Origin: Caenicola sp034331105
GTDB taxonomy: Bacteria > Synergistota > Synergistia > Synergistales > Synergistaceae
Direction of reading: 5' to 3'
DNA: 64,000 nucleotides
Assembly (NCBI GenBank): GCA_034331105.1
Contig: JAXQGB010000015.1
Coordinates: 313,126-377,125 of the forward strand
The notes below the pieces were generated by a model, which saw only the letters and a list, made by a program, of their open reading frames with translations, was not told where the DNA came from and did not search any database. Every line of letters starts with the position of its first letter. Within the stretch, counting starts at the first letter, position 1. Below, piece after piece: positions 40,930 to 49,944 of this stretch. A program made the translations under genes and the position numbers.

Positions 40930-42129
40930 CTAATTGATTTTAAATCTTATCTTTACAGGACCTTCAGTGTAAATATCCTGTGCAGCAAAAATTATGAGTT
41001 TTACATCTGACTTGGAGTTGGCAATATCTTCAATTACCTGCATAAATTCAGCTGTGTCAATTGAGCCAACGTTACCGCTCAAGGGGTCTCTAAGGACTCC
41101 ATCTCTGGCTGCCCGTAAATTAACGTCCCTAAGCATAATAAACAATATCTCCTCAACGTCTTCCCTGGAAGATCCTTTTTTTATATCCTTCTCTGCAAGC
41201 ACATCTCCGGAATTTAATATCAATTTGGTATAGTAGGTCTCCAACTCTGCCATTACAGGCTCTCCCTCAACAGCATTGGAAAGTGCAGTGAGCCTCAGCA
41301 GATAACGTCCCGGAGTCTTAGAAATGACGGATTTTGCCCTGTCTATTGAGTTTTTATCGACCAAGGGCCTTTTAATTGACTCAGGCTTGTTTCCAAAACG
41401 ATAGGCAAGTAGAGCCTGAGTCTCTGCTATGAGCCTTTCGACCGCTTGATCGATGTGGTGCACAGTTGATTCCTGCCCACTTATTACTCCCTGTGCCAGT
41501 CTTTCTCCTGTCAATGCTGCTATCCTGCCCTCTCTCAGGCGCTGGATATCTGCTTTGAGCTTTTCTGCTTCTTGTTTAAGGCCGGAAACAGAGGTCTCAA
41601 GTTTTTTGCTTTCCTGCTCCAGAATAGTTTTTTCTTCTAAAAGTACCTTTTGCTCTTCTTCAGTTTTATTCTTTATTTTTGTCATTTTTTCCAGTTCTGT
41701 CTTGGCTTCCTTAAGGCTTTTAGTTCCTGCTGAGAGCTTCTCTTCAAGGGCATGGAGCTCATCCTGTTTTTCGATGACGTCTCCCTTGCTCCTGAAGAGC
41801 TCTACTTCCATTCCCTGAATATTGGCTCTGTTTTGCTGGAGTTCGGCAGTTAAGGTAGTTATCTGGTTTTGCACATAATTCATGCTGAAAAGGGCTGTCC
41901 TTACTGGTTCAGAGGCAACACTGATAACAAGGAGCGTGAACAATGCGATCCCTATTCCTGTAATTACAGAAATTATTCTGGATGTATATTTTGGGCGCAG
42001 TTTTAAAAATGTCACCCGTTTTTTACCAAGCTTCATGCCAATTATGTCACCGGCCCACGCAACAACGGCACTGACAATTGCCAGTGTTCCAAGCAGGCTC
42101 CAATTTATTTCTTTGAAGAGTTCAAGCAA
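40930..42129 (-). CDS. DUF3084 domain membrane protein with coiled coil
   Basis: A 399-residue protein of the DUF3084 family, which is mainly seen in cyanobacteria and some anaerobes. Two N-terminal transmembrane helices (about 11-31 and 52-72) surround the motif GMKLGKKRVTFLKLRPKYTS. They are followed by a long heptad-rich coiled coil (about 85-205) and a C-terminal mixed domain (FRFGNKPES, IFAAQDIYTEGPVKIRF). The function is unknown, and membrane anchoring with a cytoplasmic or periplasmic stalk is the visible architecture. The start is TTG 42129 after GGGGGAGAG. It has its own extended -10 promoter. Confidence 0.85.
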   Translation of the reverse strand: MLELFKEINWSLLGTLAIVSAVVAWAGDIIGMKLGKKRVTFLKLRPKYTSRIISVITGIGIALFTLLVISVASEPVRTALFSMNYVQNQITTLTAELQQNRANIQGMEVELFRSKGDVIEKQDELHALEEKLSAGTKSLKEAKTELEKMTKIKNKTEEEQKVLLEEKTILEQESKKLETSVSGLKQEAEKLKADIQRLREGRIAALTGERLAQGVISGQESTVHHIDQAVERLIAETQALLAYRFGNKPESIKRPLVDKNSIDRAKSVISKTPGRYLLRLTALSNAVEGEPVMAELETYYTKLILNSGDVLAEKDIKKGSSREDVEEILFIMLRDVNLRAARDGVLRDPLSGNVGSIDTAEFMQVIEDIANSKSDVKLIIFAAQDIYTEGPVKIRFKIN

Positions 42130-42189
42130 TGACTTCTCTCCCCCGGGGCATGATCATTAAACGCGTATAAAACTATCACGATCACTCAC

Positions 42190-42198
42190 ATTATAGCA
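42190..42198 (-). promoter_or_regulatory. Extended -10 promoter for the DUF3084 gene
   Basis: TGCTATAAT on the minus strand (42198-42190), an extended -10 element without a clear -35, about 60 bp before the TTG start. Confidence 0.6.
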
Positions 42199-42235
42199 GG
42201 ATATTTTTACTTGTTTTTTAAAAACCTTGTAAAAG

Positions 42236-42274
42236 GACAAAAAATTAAATGGTCCGGCTGGTGCCGGACCATTT
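42236..42274 (-). terminator. Terminator after lysine 6-transaminase
   Basis: A 12-bp perfect stem AAATGGTCCGGC/GCCGGACCATTT with an ACCA loop, followed on the minus strand by AATTTTTT. Confidence 0.92.
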
Positions 42275-42310
42275 TGATTCAAAGCAATGTTCCACAAAAG
42301 GTTTGTTTTA

Positions 42311-43678
42311 TTACTTCTTGAAAACAGCCTTCGCGGCCTTGCGGGATATTTCGATACCTTTTTCGAGGTCTGCGACCGGTACATTAAGGGCCGGGCGGAA
42401 GCGGACTGTATTGCTGCCGCATCCAAGGATGAGCATCTTGTTTGCATGGCATTCCTTAAGGAATTTGTCGCGAAGTTCAGGGCTGCAGATGTCGTATGCG
42501 CACATAAGTCCCTTGCCTCTTACGTTCTTGATAAATTCCGGGAACTCTGCCTGAAGCTCATAGAGTCCTTTGATAAGTGCAGGACCTGCCACGTTGCTTA
42601 CATAGTCGAGGACCTTTTCTTCGCGGTAGATCTCAAGGTACTTGGCTGCACGTACCATGTCCACTGTGTTGCCGCCCCATGTTGAATTGATACGGCTTGA
42701 AACTGTAAAGCAGTTCTTTTCTACTTCATCTACCCTGGGCCCTGCTACAAGTCCACAGACCTGAGCCTTCTTACCGAATGAGAAGATGTCCGGTTTGACG
42801 GGTGCGTGATGCTCCCATGCCCACATCTTACCTGTGATGCCCATTCCGCACTGGACTTCGTCGAAGATAAGCATGATATCAGACTCGTCACAGACATGGC
42901 GCAGCTGCTGATAGTACTCTGTGCGGAAATGGTTGTCGCCGCCTTCGCCCTGGATCGTCTCGATAATGATAGCGGCAATACCGTTCGGGTCGCTTGCAAT
43001 GGCATGTTTGATCTGTTTCAGTGACTGTGCTTCGAGCCACTCTACTTCTCCGATATGATTTTCAAGCGGGAAGGTGATCTTGGGGTTGAGGACGCGCGGC
43101 CACTCCGTGAATTTGGCAAAGCGCTGGTGTTTGTTGGGGTCGTTAGTGTTCGTTACAGAGAGTGTGTAACCGCTGCGGCCGTGGAATGCTTCATTGAAGT
43201 GCATTATTTTCGTTCCCACTTTGCCGTCATATGCTTCGCCTTTTGTAATTTTGCCGGCGGCAAGAAGCTTGCTGACTTTCCAGTCCATGGCAACTTTAAA
43301 GGTATTCTCTACGGCCAGTGTTCCATAGTCGATAAAGAATGTATGCTTGAATCCTTTAGGCACTGCAACTTCGCCAAACATTTTTACAAATTCGGCCATT
43401 TCCTGGGTGTATATATCTGAGTTAGCAACTTTGTTTATTGCTGCACGGAAAATTTTCTCTTTGAATTCAGGAGTCTCCAGCTTGGGGTGATTCATCCCAA
43501 AAGGCGAGGATGCGAAGAAGGTGTAGAAGTCAAGCCAGTCGGCCCCGCTTGCTGAATCATGAATGTGGCTGCCCCGTGATTTTTCCATATCGATGACGAT
43601 ATCAAAACCATCTCTGAGCAAAAGACTTTCAATTGTCTTAAAAACATCCTTGGGCGCTACTGAAAATTTTGCTGTCAT
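42311..43678 (-). CDS. lat: L-lysine 6-transaminase (lysine epsilon-aminotransferase)
   Basis: A 455-residue class III PLP aminotransferase. It has SPFGMNHPKL near the substrate pocket, the Asp/Val pair LIFDEVQCGMGITGKMW, and the PLP lysine in FSFGKKAQVCG. The sequence pattern (FYTFFASSPFGMNHP and INKVANSDIYTQEMAEFV) fits lysine 6-transaminase rather than ornithine or GABA transaminase. The enzyme removes the side-chain amine of lysine to give aminoadipate semialdehyde, an entry to lysine fermentation. ATG 43678 has GGAGG eight bases upstream. It is monocistronic with its own terminator and a long AT-rich leader. Confidence 0.9.
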   Translation of the reverse strand: MTAKFSVAPKDVFKTIESLLLRDGFDIVIDMEKSRGSHIHDSASGADWLDFYTFFASSPFGMNHPKLETPEFKEKIFRAAINKVANSDIYTQEMAEFVKMFGEVAVPKGFKHTFFIDYGTLAVENTFKVAMDWKVSKLLAAGKITKGEAYDGKVGTKIMHFNEAFHGRSGYTLSVTNTNDPNKHQRFAKFTEWPRVLNPKITFPLENHIGEVEWLEAQSLKQIKHAIASDPNGIAAIIIETIQGEGGDNHFRTEYYQQLRHVCDESDIMLIFDEVQCGMGITGKMWAWEHHAPVKPDIFSFGKKAQVCGLVAGPRVDEVEKNCFTVSSRINSTWGGNTVDMVRAAKYLEIYREEKVLDYVSNVAGPALIKGLYELQAEFPEFIKNVRGKGLMCAYDICSPELRDKFLKECHANKMLILGCGSNTVRFRPALNVPVADLEKGIEISRKAAKAVFKK

Positions 43679-43837
43679 TTGCACTACCTCCTTAGATTTT
43701 TGTACCATATATCATCATTAGTTCATTAATGCACCTTGCCTACTCAATAAGTTTAGTTGCTGTTTTTTTTTAAATCAAGACCTTATTTCCAGAATACAAT
43801 ATACAATTCCCGCAACATAAGACTCATTTTACACTCT

Positions 43838-43890
43838 AAAAAACAGGTATTTTCATAAAAAATAATAAAAATCTCCAATTACATACCTGT
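43838..43890 (-). promoter_or_regulatory. Hairpin plus T-run in the lat leader (attenuator-like)
   Basis: In the 463-bp gap 43679-44141 an 8-bp stem ACAGGTAT/ATACCTGT (43890-43883 and 43850-43843) with a 32-base AT-rich loop is followed on the minus strand by TTTTTT. It sits between a likely promoter and lat. No known riboswitch core could be matched. The rest of the gap is AT-rich without a gene. Confidence 0.4.
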
Positions 43891-43936
43891 AAATCATCAT
43901 TTAGGGGGCAAATATGAGAACCAAGATTGACGATAG

Positions 43937-43945
43937 ATTATATCA
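43937..43945 (-). promoter_or_regulatory. Extended -10 promoter for lat
   Basis: TGATATAAT on the minus strand (43945-43937). No good -35 lies at the expected distance. It implies a leader of about 250 nt before the lat start. Confidence 0.5.
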
Positions 43946-44141
43946 TAAACTTTTATTAAATATACAGCAATATTAAGTCTGACTATTCTGAATATAAGAA
44001 CCCGGCAAGCCTACGGTCTTATTGCAATTTCTACTGCTGCAGGCAAAGCTTTTTTTTGAATCATAAGATGCTGCCAGTTTCTTTTTGTGCCCTGAAGTTT
44101 ATTTTTTTAATTCCCAGCAATACCCAAAGTAAATGACAATC

Positions 44142-45179
44142 CTATCTTCCTTTATATCCCCGTCTTGTGGCCGAATAGATCGCTCCTGTTTCCTTAAGCT
44201 TGTCAATAGATTCAAGAGCTATACCCGTCCCAAGCGCAACACATTCAGAAGCAGACTCGGCAATTACGGCGTTTATTTCTGTTTCCTCAATGATCAGCTG
44301 ATCAAGTCCGTTTAGGTATGCCCCGCCGCCTGTCAGTATTATGCCTCTGTCGATAACGTCAGCGGCGAGTTCAGGTGGTGTTTTTTCCAATACCCTCTTA
44401 ATACCGGATATGATCGCTCCGACAGGTTCTTCAATTGCCCTTGCAACATCCGAGCTGCTCACGGTTATCTGTCTTGGCAGTCCCTGGACCAGGTCCCGCC
44501 CTCTGATATCCATTGTCTTCTCAGGCGTTCTTTCCCTGCATGATCCTATTGTTTTTTTGAGATCTTCGGCGGTCTGTTCTCCAATGGCCAGGTTGTACTG
44601 ACGCCTCATATACCTTATTATGGCTTCGTCAAATTTGTCTCCTCCGACACGAAGCGATTCAAAAACAACAAGACCTCCAAGAGAGACTATTGCAACATCT
44701 GTCGTGCCGCCGCCTATATCGACGACCATGTTTCCTACCGGTTCACCTACCGGCATATTGGCTCCGATAGCTGCGGCCATTGGCTCCTCGATCAAATAAG
44801 CTTCTTTAGCGCCAACTTCAAGCGCTGCTTCAAGGACAGCGCGCCTTTCTACGTCGGTGGCGCCGGCCGGAACGCCTATCATGACCCTGTGTCTCACGAT
44901 CCGCTCCATGCCGGATGTAACTTTTTTTATAAACTCCCTCAGCATTACCTCAGTCATTGTGTAGTCAGCAATTACACCGTCTCTTAGCGGGCGTATCGCA
45001 ACTACGTTTTCAGGAGTTCTTCCGATCATGACTTTGGCATCCTCTCCTACTGAAAGGATCTTGCCTGAATTCTGGTCAAGAGCTACTACAGAGGGTTCTC
45101 TGAGTACGACTCCTTTTCCTTTTATGAATACGATTACAGTTGCAGTTCCAAGATCTATACCTATATCTTTGCTCCACAA
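44142..45179 (-). CDS. mreB: Rod-shape determining protein MreB/Mbl
   Basis: A 345-residue bacterial actin homologue. Phosphate loop 1 is GIDLGTATVIVF, phosphate loop 2 is VVDIGGGTTDVAIVSLGG, and the adenosine motif is ILTGGGAYLNGLD. It polymerises under the inner membrane and guides cell-wall elongation. There is no mreC or mreD next to it, and the lone position after truA resembles Mbl-type paralogues. The start is TTG 45179 with GGGAGG nine bases upstream. It lies 73 bp after truA. Confidence 0.94.
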   Translation of the reverse strand: MWSKDIGIDLGTATVIVFIKGKGVVLREPSVVALDQNSGKILSVGEDAKVMIGRTPENVVAIRPLRDGVIADYTMTEVMLREFIKKVTSGMERIVRHRVMIGVPAGATDVERRAVLEAALEVGAKEAYLIEEPMAAAIGANMPVGEPVGNMVVDIGGGTTDVAIVSLGGLVVFESLRVGGDKFDEAIIRYMRRQYNLAIGEQTAEDLKKTIGSCRERTPEKTMDIRGRDLVQGLPRQITVSSSDVARAIEEPVGAIISGIKRVLEKTPPELAADVIDRGIILTGGGAYLNGLDQLIIEETEINAVIAESASECVALGTGIALESIDKLKETGAIYSATRRGYKGR

Positions 45180-45252
45180 ATCAGTCAGCCTCCCAAACTT
45201 TCAAGGATGCCCTGCAAAGGCTCCCGCTCATAAACGACAAAATCATTTTACA

Positions 45253-46029
45253 TCAAAGAGCTCTATTGTGGCTATTCCACAAAGGCTCTCCGTATTCTAT
45301 TCTCCACAAAAAAAGACCGTTTGGAGGAAAGGTCCTGCCTGCAGTACTCTTGTCAGACCCTGGTTCAAAAAGAGACTTCATCCACTCAGGTTCTCTTTTC
45401 CCTTTGGCAACAAGTTCCAGGTCGCCCATTATCATTCTGACCATGTTAGTCAGAAAACCACTGCCTACTATCCTAAGCCAGATCAAAGGTCCACGACTGT
45501 GCAGTTTTACTTTGTACATCGTTCTGACAGGATCATCAGGAACATTCGGCAAACGGCAGAAATTTGAGAAATTATGTTCGCCCTCAAGGAAACGACAGGC
45601 TTGTGAAGCAAGTTCCCAATCGTACCTGTCCCCCCTGATCCAGTGTACAAATGGAGCAATGTGGGGGTAAATGGTCTTACCGGTCCAGAGAAAATAAATA
45701 TATTCCCTTTTTTGGGCATCATATCTGGCATGAAAGTCAGGCCTCGTCTTGGCCAGCCTCATGGCCGAAATGCCTTCCGGAAGGTTGGAATTCAGCGCCA
45801 TCAATAATCTGTATTCATCCCATTCCTTTGACATGTCGAAACTGCATACCTGCGCTCTGGCGTGTACTCCGGAGTCAGTCCTGCCCGCGCCTGTCACAAT
45901 AACAGGCTGTTTGTTCAGCATAGAGAGCACACCTTCAACTGCTTCCTGTATGGAAAGCTGGCCAGTCTGCACCTGCCACCCGGAGTAAAGACCACCATTA
46001 TAACTCAATTCAGCAGCATACCTGGTCAT
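45253..46029 (-). CDS. truA: tRNA pseudouridine(38-40) synthase TruA
   Basis: A 258-residue enzyme, normal length. The catalytic Asp lies in GAGRTDSGVHARAQVCSF, and the C-terminal FLTNMVRMIMG motif is present. It modifies U38-U40 in tRNA anticodon stems. ATG 46029 has AGGTG nine bases upstream, and an upstream ATG at 46041 lies inside the end of ecfT. It starts 2 bp after the ecfT stop. The order rplQ-ecfA1-ecfA2-ecfT-truA matches Bacillus. Confidence 0.95.
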   Translation of the reverse strand: MTRYAAELSYNGGLYSGWQVQTGQLSIQEAVEGVLSMLNKQPVIVTGAGRTDSGVHARAQVCSFDMSKEWDEYRLLMALNSNLPEGISAMRLAKTRPDFHARYDAQKREYIYFLWTGKTIYPHIAPFVHWIRGDRYDWELASQACRFLEGEHNFSNFCRLPNVPDDPVRTMYKVKLHSRGPLIWLRIVGSGFLTNMVRMIMGDLELVAKGKREPEWMKSLFEPGSDKSTAGRTFPPNGLFLWRIEYGEPLWNSHNRAL

Positions 46030-46031
46030 CG

Positions 46032-46841
46032 TTACATGCACCTGTTCAAGGAGATCACTGCGGCAGAAAAAACAACGAAGGCTGCCAAAGCTTTATTTTC
46101 TGCACTTCCCCATGTGAGCGGATACATCCTTACCCTGCCTTTTCCACCTCTGTAACACCTTGCCTCCATTGCTGAAGCAAGTGTGTCTGCACGTTTGAAC
46201 ACAAGTACAAAGAGCGGTATCAGGACAGGGATGTATGCTTTGGCCCTTTTTATGAGGCCTCCGCTCACAAAATCCGCCCCTCTTGAAACCTGTGCATTTA
46301 TGATCCTCTCGGTCTCTTCGAACAGAGTCGGAATAAATCTCAAAGCTATCGTCATCATCATTGCCACCTCATGCGCAGGAAATCCAAAACGCGTGAGGGG
46401 TCCAAAAGCTGCTTCCAGGCCGTCAGAAAGTTCGGAAGGACTGGTAGTAAAAGTAAGCAAGGCAGTGAATAAGACCAGCAGGTAAAGCCGCAACCCCATT
46501 CGAAAGGCCGTCACAGTCCCTTCAGCGCTGGCTTTCAGCGGTCCTATAGAGAAAATGATATTGCTGCCGCCTGTAAAAAAAATATTAAGCAGAGATGTAA
46601 AAATTATAAGTACCAGTATTGGTTTGGCTGATCTCATCAACGCTTTTGCAGGTATTCGGGACCTTTTTGCTATGAAGATTATCAAAGATGCCCACATTGC
46701 CATAGCAGGAAAGCTTTCCGACATAAAAATCAAAATCATTGAAAGCACTGTAATAAGAAGTTTACAGCGCGGATCAAGTTTGTGAATGAAAGAATCGGCC
46801 GGCATATACTGGCCCAGAGTCACACCTTTGATCAGTGACAT
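46032..46841 (-). CDS. ecfT: Energy-coupling factor transporter transmembrane subunit EcfT
   Basis: A 269-residue integral membrane protein with at least five hydrophobic helices (for example LLITVLSMILIFM and ILVLIIFTSLLNIFF). The cytoplasmic coupling motif INAQVSRGADF corresponds to the first Ala-Arg-Gly helix of EcfT. It connects the two EcfA ATPases with interchangeable substrate-binding S components for vitamins or metals. No S component is encoded here, so the module is probably shared (group II). It overlaps ecfA2 by 10 nt. Confidence 0.92.
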   Translation of the reverse strand: MSLIKGVTLGQYMPADSFIHKLDPRCKLLITVLSMILIFMSESFPAMAMWASLIIFIAKRSRIPAKALMRSAKPILVLIIFTSLLNIFFTGGSNIIFSIGPLKASAEGTVTAFRMGLRLYLLVLFTALLTFTTSPSELSDGLEAAFGPLTRFGFPAHEVAMMMTIALRFIPTLFEETERIINAQVSRGADFVSGGLIKRAKAYIPVLIPLFVLVFKRADTLASAMEARCYRGGKGRVRMYPLTWGSAENKALAAFVVFSAAVISLNRCM

Positions 46842-47680
46842 TTCATTTTAGCCGCCTTGATCTGATCTGCAAGCACATATGGGTCTGAAGTAATATTTTC
46901 TATACTGCCAGTTTTTTTTAATTCGTATGAAAGGGAGAGGATATCAGGGAGTATGAGGCCATTAACGTTTATGTTGGACAGGATCTCCGATATCTCTGAA
47001 GGAGTGCCGTATGCAGTGACCGCACCTTCAGATATGATCAGTATCCTGTCGCTGATATTTAATGCCAGTTCCAGGTCATGTGTAATATGGATCACGCAGA
47101 TCCCTTTTTCAGACATAGATCTCAAAAGAAAGGTGAGTTCGCACACACCGGTAAAATCAAGCCCTGCAGTAGGCTCATCAAGAACCAGATAGCTTGGTTC
47201 CGATGCAAGTACAGAGGCAATTGCCACACGCCTTTTCTCTCCTCCTGAGAGCAGGAAAGGGTTGGCTGAAGCAAAAGAGTTGTCAAGTCCGATCATATCC
47301 ATTGCATCAAGCACTCTTTCTTCAAGTGCTTCTCCCCTTTGTCCCCAGTTATAAGGCCCGAATGAGATCTCGTCACGGACTGTTTCAGCAAATATCTGCT
47401 GTTCAGGGTACTGGAAGACAAGACCGACGCACTGACGGATCTTTCTGAGGTTTTGGGGATCGCCGGCTGTTTTTATTCCGTCAACTTCCACCTCACCGGA
47501 CTGGGGTGCCAAAAGACCATTCAAATGCATAGCCAGTGTAGATTTTCCGCTTCCTGTATGGCCTACTATAGAAAGGATCTCGCCCTTTTCTGCGTGAAAT
47601 GAGATATGTTGAAGAGCTTTCGCCTCAGTAGGCAGACCCGGGTTATAGGTAAAACTTAAGTCTTTTACTGTGAGAGACAT
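46832..47680 (-). CDS. ecfA2: Energy-coupling factor transporter ATPase EcfA2
   Basis: A 282-residue ABC ATPase. Walker A is GHTGSGKSTL, the signature LLSGGEKRRVA and Walker B LVLDEPTAGLD, with Q-loop QYPEQQIFAETV and the H-loop in HITHDLE. The EcfA2 C-terminal extension is present. It pairs with EcfA1 to power EcfT. Its first 16 nt overlap the ecfA1 end. Confidence 0.94.
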   Translation of the reverse strand: MSLTVKDLSFTYNPGLPTEAKALQHISFHAEKGEILSIVGHTGSGKSTLAMHLNGLLAPQSGEVEVDGIKTAGDPQNLRKIRQCVGLVFQYPEQQIFAETVRDEISFGPYNWGQRGEALEERVLDAMDMIGLDNSFASANPFLLSGGEKRRVAIASVLASEPSYLVLDEPTAGLDFTGVCELTFLLRSMSEKGICVIHITHDLELALNISDRILIISEGAVTAYGTPSEISEILSNINVNGLILPDILSLSYELKKTGSIENITSDPYVLADQIKAAKMKCH

Positions 47681-48501
47681 AATTTTTCCCTTATTTCCCG
47701 GATATCGGACCTTGTTGATCCGGGTATGATACCGCTCATTACAAGTTCTTCCTTGAGCACTGCTAAAGATGGTTTGGCAAAACCCATTTCCTTTAGTTCA
47801 TTCTCCGGTATGGATAAAAAATCCTCTGTTTTTCCCTGCCATGATATTTGACCGTCTGTTACTACAACTGTCCTGTCTGAGTTAAGTATCTCGTCAAGCC
47901 TGTGTGTGACCTGCACGATAGTACGGCCGGAACAATGCTCTTTTTGGATCAGGTCAAGGAAACTTTTTCTCGATGCAGGATCCAGCATAGACATCGCTTC
48001 ATCAAGCAGGAGAGATCCGGGTCTTATCGCTAAGACTCCTGCAAGCGCCAGCCTCTGCTTCTGACCTCCTGAGAGAGAAGATACAGCGTGTTTTCTTTTT
48101 TCCCAAAGTCCGACTCCAACAAGGGCGTCCTTTACTCTGCGCATGATCTCTTCGGATGGCAGCCCAAGATTTTCAGGTCCGAAAGCAGTGTCTTCTTCGA
48201 CCACCGATGCGACTATCTGATCTTCAGGGTTCTGGAATACTATTGAGACTTTTGACCTTATCATCTCAACGCTCTTTGCCTCTTTCGTATCTGTCCCGTC
48301 AATAAAACAACAGCCCTGCGATGGTAGCAGCAGGGCATTGAACAATTTCAGCAAAGTAGATTTCCCAGACCCATTAGGTCCGAGGAGTGCTATCCACTCG
48401 CCGGCGCGGATTTCCAGATCTATGCCTTTAAGGACCTTTTTTTCAGTATCCGGATACTGGAACTCCGCGCCCTCGAGATAAAGGGTCGTACCTGAACTCA
48501 T
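47665..48501 (-). CDS. ecfA1: Energy-coupling factor transporter ATPase EcfA1
   Basis: A 278-residue ABC ATPase with Walker A GPNGSGKSTLL, signature SLSGGQKQRLALAG and Walker B LLLDEAMSMLD (Ala where Pro is usual in the D-x-P/A-T/M loop). The Q-loop is QNPEDQIVAS. ATG 48501 is placed 4 bp after the rplQ stop. An in-frame start further upstream would fall inside rplQ. The GGTCGAATAA before it provides only a weak ribosome-binding site, so translation may rely on coupling. Confidence 0.92.
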   Translation of the reverse strand: MSSGTTLYLEGAEFQYPDTEKKVLKGIDLEIRAGEWIALLGPNGSGKSTLLKLFNALLLPSQGCCFIDGTDTKEAKSVEMIRSKVSIVFQNPEDQIVASVVEEDTAFGPENLGLPSEEIMRRVKDALVGVGLWEKRKHAVSSLSGGQKQRLALAGVLAIRPGSLLLDEAMSMLDPASRKSFLDLIQKEHCSGRTIVQVTHRLDEILNSDRTVVVTDGQISWQGKTEDFLSIPENELKEMGFAKPSLAVLKEELVMSGIIPGSTRSDIREIREKLCLSQ

Positions 48502-48505
48502 AAAA

Positions 48506-48859
48506 TTATTCGACCAGCTGTATAACCGCCATCTCGGAAGCATCGCCGACACGGGCGCCAAGTTTTACGATCCTTGTATAACCGCCTTTGCGGTCAGCAT
48601 ATTTGGGTCCAAGTTCATTGAAAAGCTTTGTTACAGCCTCTTTATGCGGCAAGCGTGCCACGACAAGACGACGGTCGCTGATGTTGCCTGATTTAGCCTT
48701 TGTAATAAGCTTCTCGGCTACTCTGCGTACTTCCTTTGCCCTGGTCGTTGTAGTCACAATGCTGCCCTCAATGAAGAGACTGGCTGCCATATTGCCAAGC
48801 ATGGCCCACCTATGGGAGCTGCAGCGTCCCAACCGCCTTGTTGTAACGCGGTGTCTCAT
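48506..48859 (-). CDS. rplQ: 50S ribosomal protein L17
   Basis: A 117-residue L17 with the diagnostic MRHRVTTRRLGRCSSHRWAM start and a C-terminal GGYTRIVKLGARVGDASEM. It lies at the peptide-exit side of the large subunit. It abuts rpoA directly (stop and start are adjacent) and ends the alpha operon, with the ecf genes following. Confidence 0.97.
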   Translation of the reverse strand: MRHRVTTRRLGRCSSHRWAMLGNMAASLFIEGSIVTTTTRAKEVRRVAEKLITKAKSGNISDRRLVVARLPHKEAVTKLFNELGPKYADRKGGYTRIVKLGARVGDASEMAVIQLVE

Positions 48860-49921
48860 TTAATTTTCCTCCTTTTGTTTCTCTTCATTCGTTTCAGCGA
48901 TATCGTCTAAAGGTGTACTGATGTCACCGCTTAGATTCAAATCGAATTTTGAAAGTTTCTCTTCTATTTCCCTGAGCGATATCTTGCCTAGGTTGCGAAT
49001 CTTGAGAAGGTCTTCCCTTGTTCTTGAAACCAGTTCACCTATCACATGAACTCCGCCGCGAAGAAGACAATTCTCACTGCGGACGGAAAGTTCAAGATCG
49101 CGGACCGGTCTTGAGTATATTGAATTCTCACCCATTGGGAAGCCAGTCATTACAGGCTGTTTCTCAAAACCTGAGGCACCGGAAAGGACCTTTGTGTTTT
49201 CCTCACCTTTGATTATCTCTTCAAGTGCACTGCTGCCCGGACCTGCCAGTGAATCCACTATTGAAGAATAGTATCCTTTGAGGACCCTGCTGGCCTGGAT
49301 AACAGCCGACTCCGGAGCAACTACTCCGTTCGTCCATATTTCAAGCGTAAGGCTGTCATAGTCAGTTCTCTGCCCCATACGCTTGTCCTGGATATCATAC
49401 TTTACTCTTTTTACCGGTGAGTAAAGCACGTCCGTCTGAAGAGCGTCTACGGGCAGATATGAGGCACGGGGACGGTCAATCGGCAAGTATCCTGTCCCTG
49501 TACCTACATAAAGGTCCATAATCAGGGTGGAGCCATCTTCAAGAGTGCATATATATGCATCAGGATCCGGAAATTCCACTTCGCTGTCCGGTTCGATATC
49601 CGCAACTGTAACCGTTTTAGGCCCCTTAATTTCAAGCCTTAGCGTAGTTACAGCTGAGGAGTGACAGCGTACCGGTATATGTTTAAGGTTTACCAGAAGC
49701 TCAATTACATCCTCTTTTACACCTGGGACGGTACTGAACTCGTGGAGAACCCCCTCAATACGCACAGCAACAATAGCAGCACCACTGATAGAAGAGAGCA
49801 GAACTCTGCGAAGCGAGTTGCCCAGAGTTACCCCATAGCCAATCTCTAATGGCTCAATGGTAATTTTGCCGTATGACGGGGTGGATTCTTGTACTATGAT
49901 CTCATGGCGATCATGCTCCAT
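48860..49921 (-). CDS. rpoA: RNA polymerase subunit alpha
   Basis: A 353-residue alpha subunit. The N-terminal assembly domain has IEPLEIGYGVTLGNSLRRVL. The C-terminal DNA-binding domain begins after a long acidic linker and contains ELSVRSENCLLRGGV and LLKIRNLGKISLREIEEKL, which contact UP elements. It is longer than E. coli alpha (329) because of a linker insertion around residues 245-275 and a charged tail. ATG 49921 has GGGGGAG directly upstream and is preferred over GTG 49933. Confidence 0.97.
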   Translation of the reverse strand: MEHDRHEIIVQESTPSYGKITIEPLEIGYGVTLGNSLRRVLLSSISGAAIVAVRIEGVLHEFSTVPGVKEDVIELLVNLKHIPVRCHSSAVTTLRLEIKGPKTVTVADIEPDSEVEFPDPDAYICTLEDGSTLIMDLYVGTGTGYLPIDRPRASYLPVDALQTDVLYSPVKRVKYDIQDKRMGQRTDYDSLTLEIWTNGVVAPESAVIQASRVLKGYYSSIVDSLAGPGSSALEEIIKGEENTKVLSGASGFEKQPVMTGFPMGENSIYSRPVRDLELSVRSENCLLRGGVHVIGELVSRTREDLLKIRNLGKISLREIEEKLSKFDLNLSGDISTPLDDIAETNEEKQKEEN

Positions 49922-49944
49922 ATTCTCCCCCACCTTTCGTTTCC

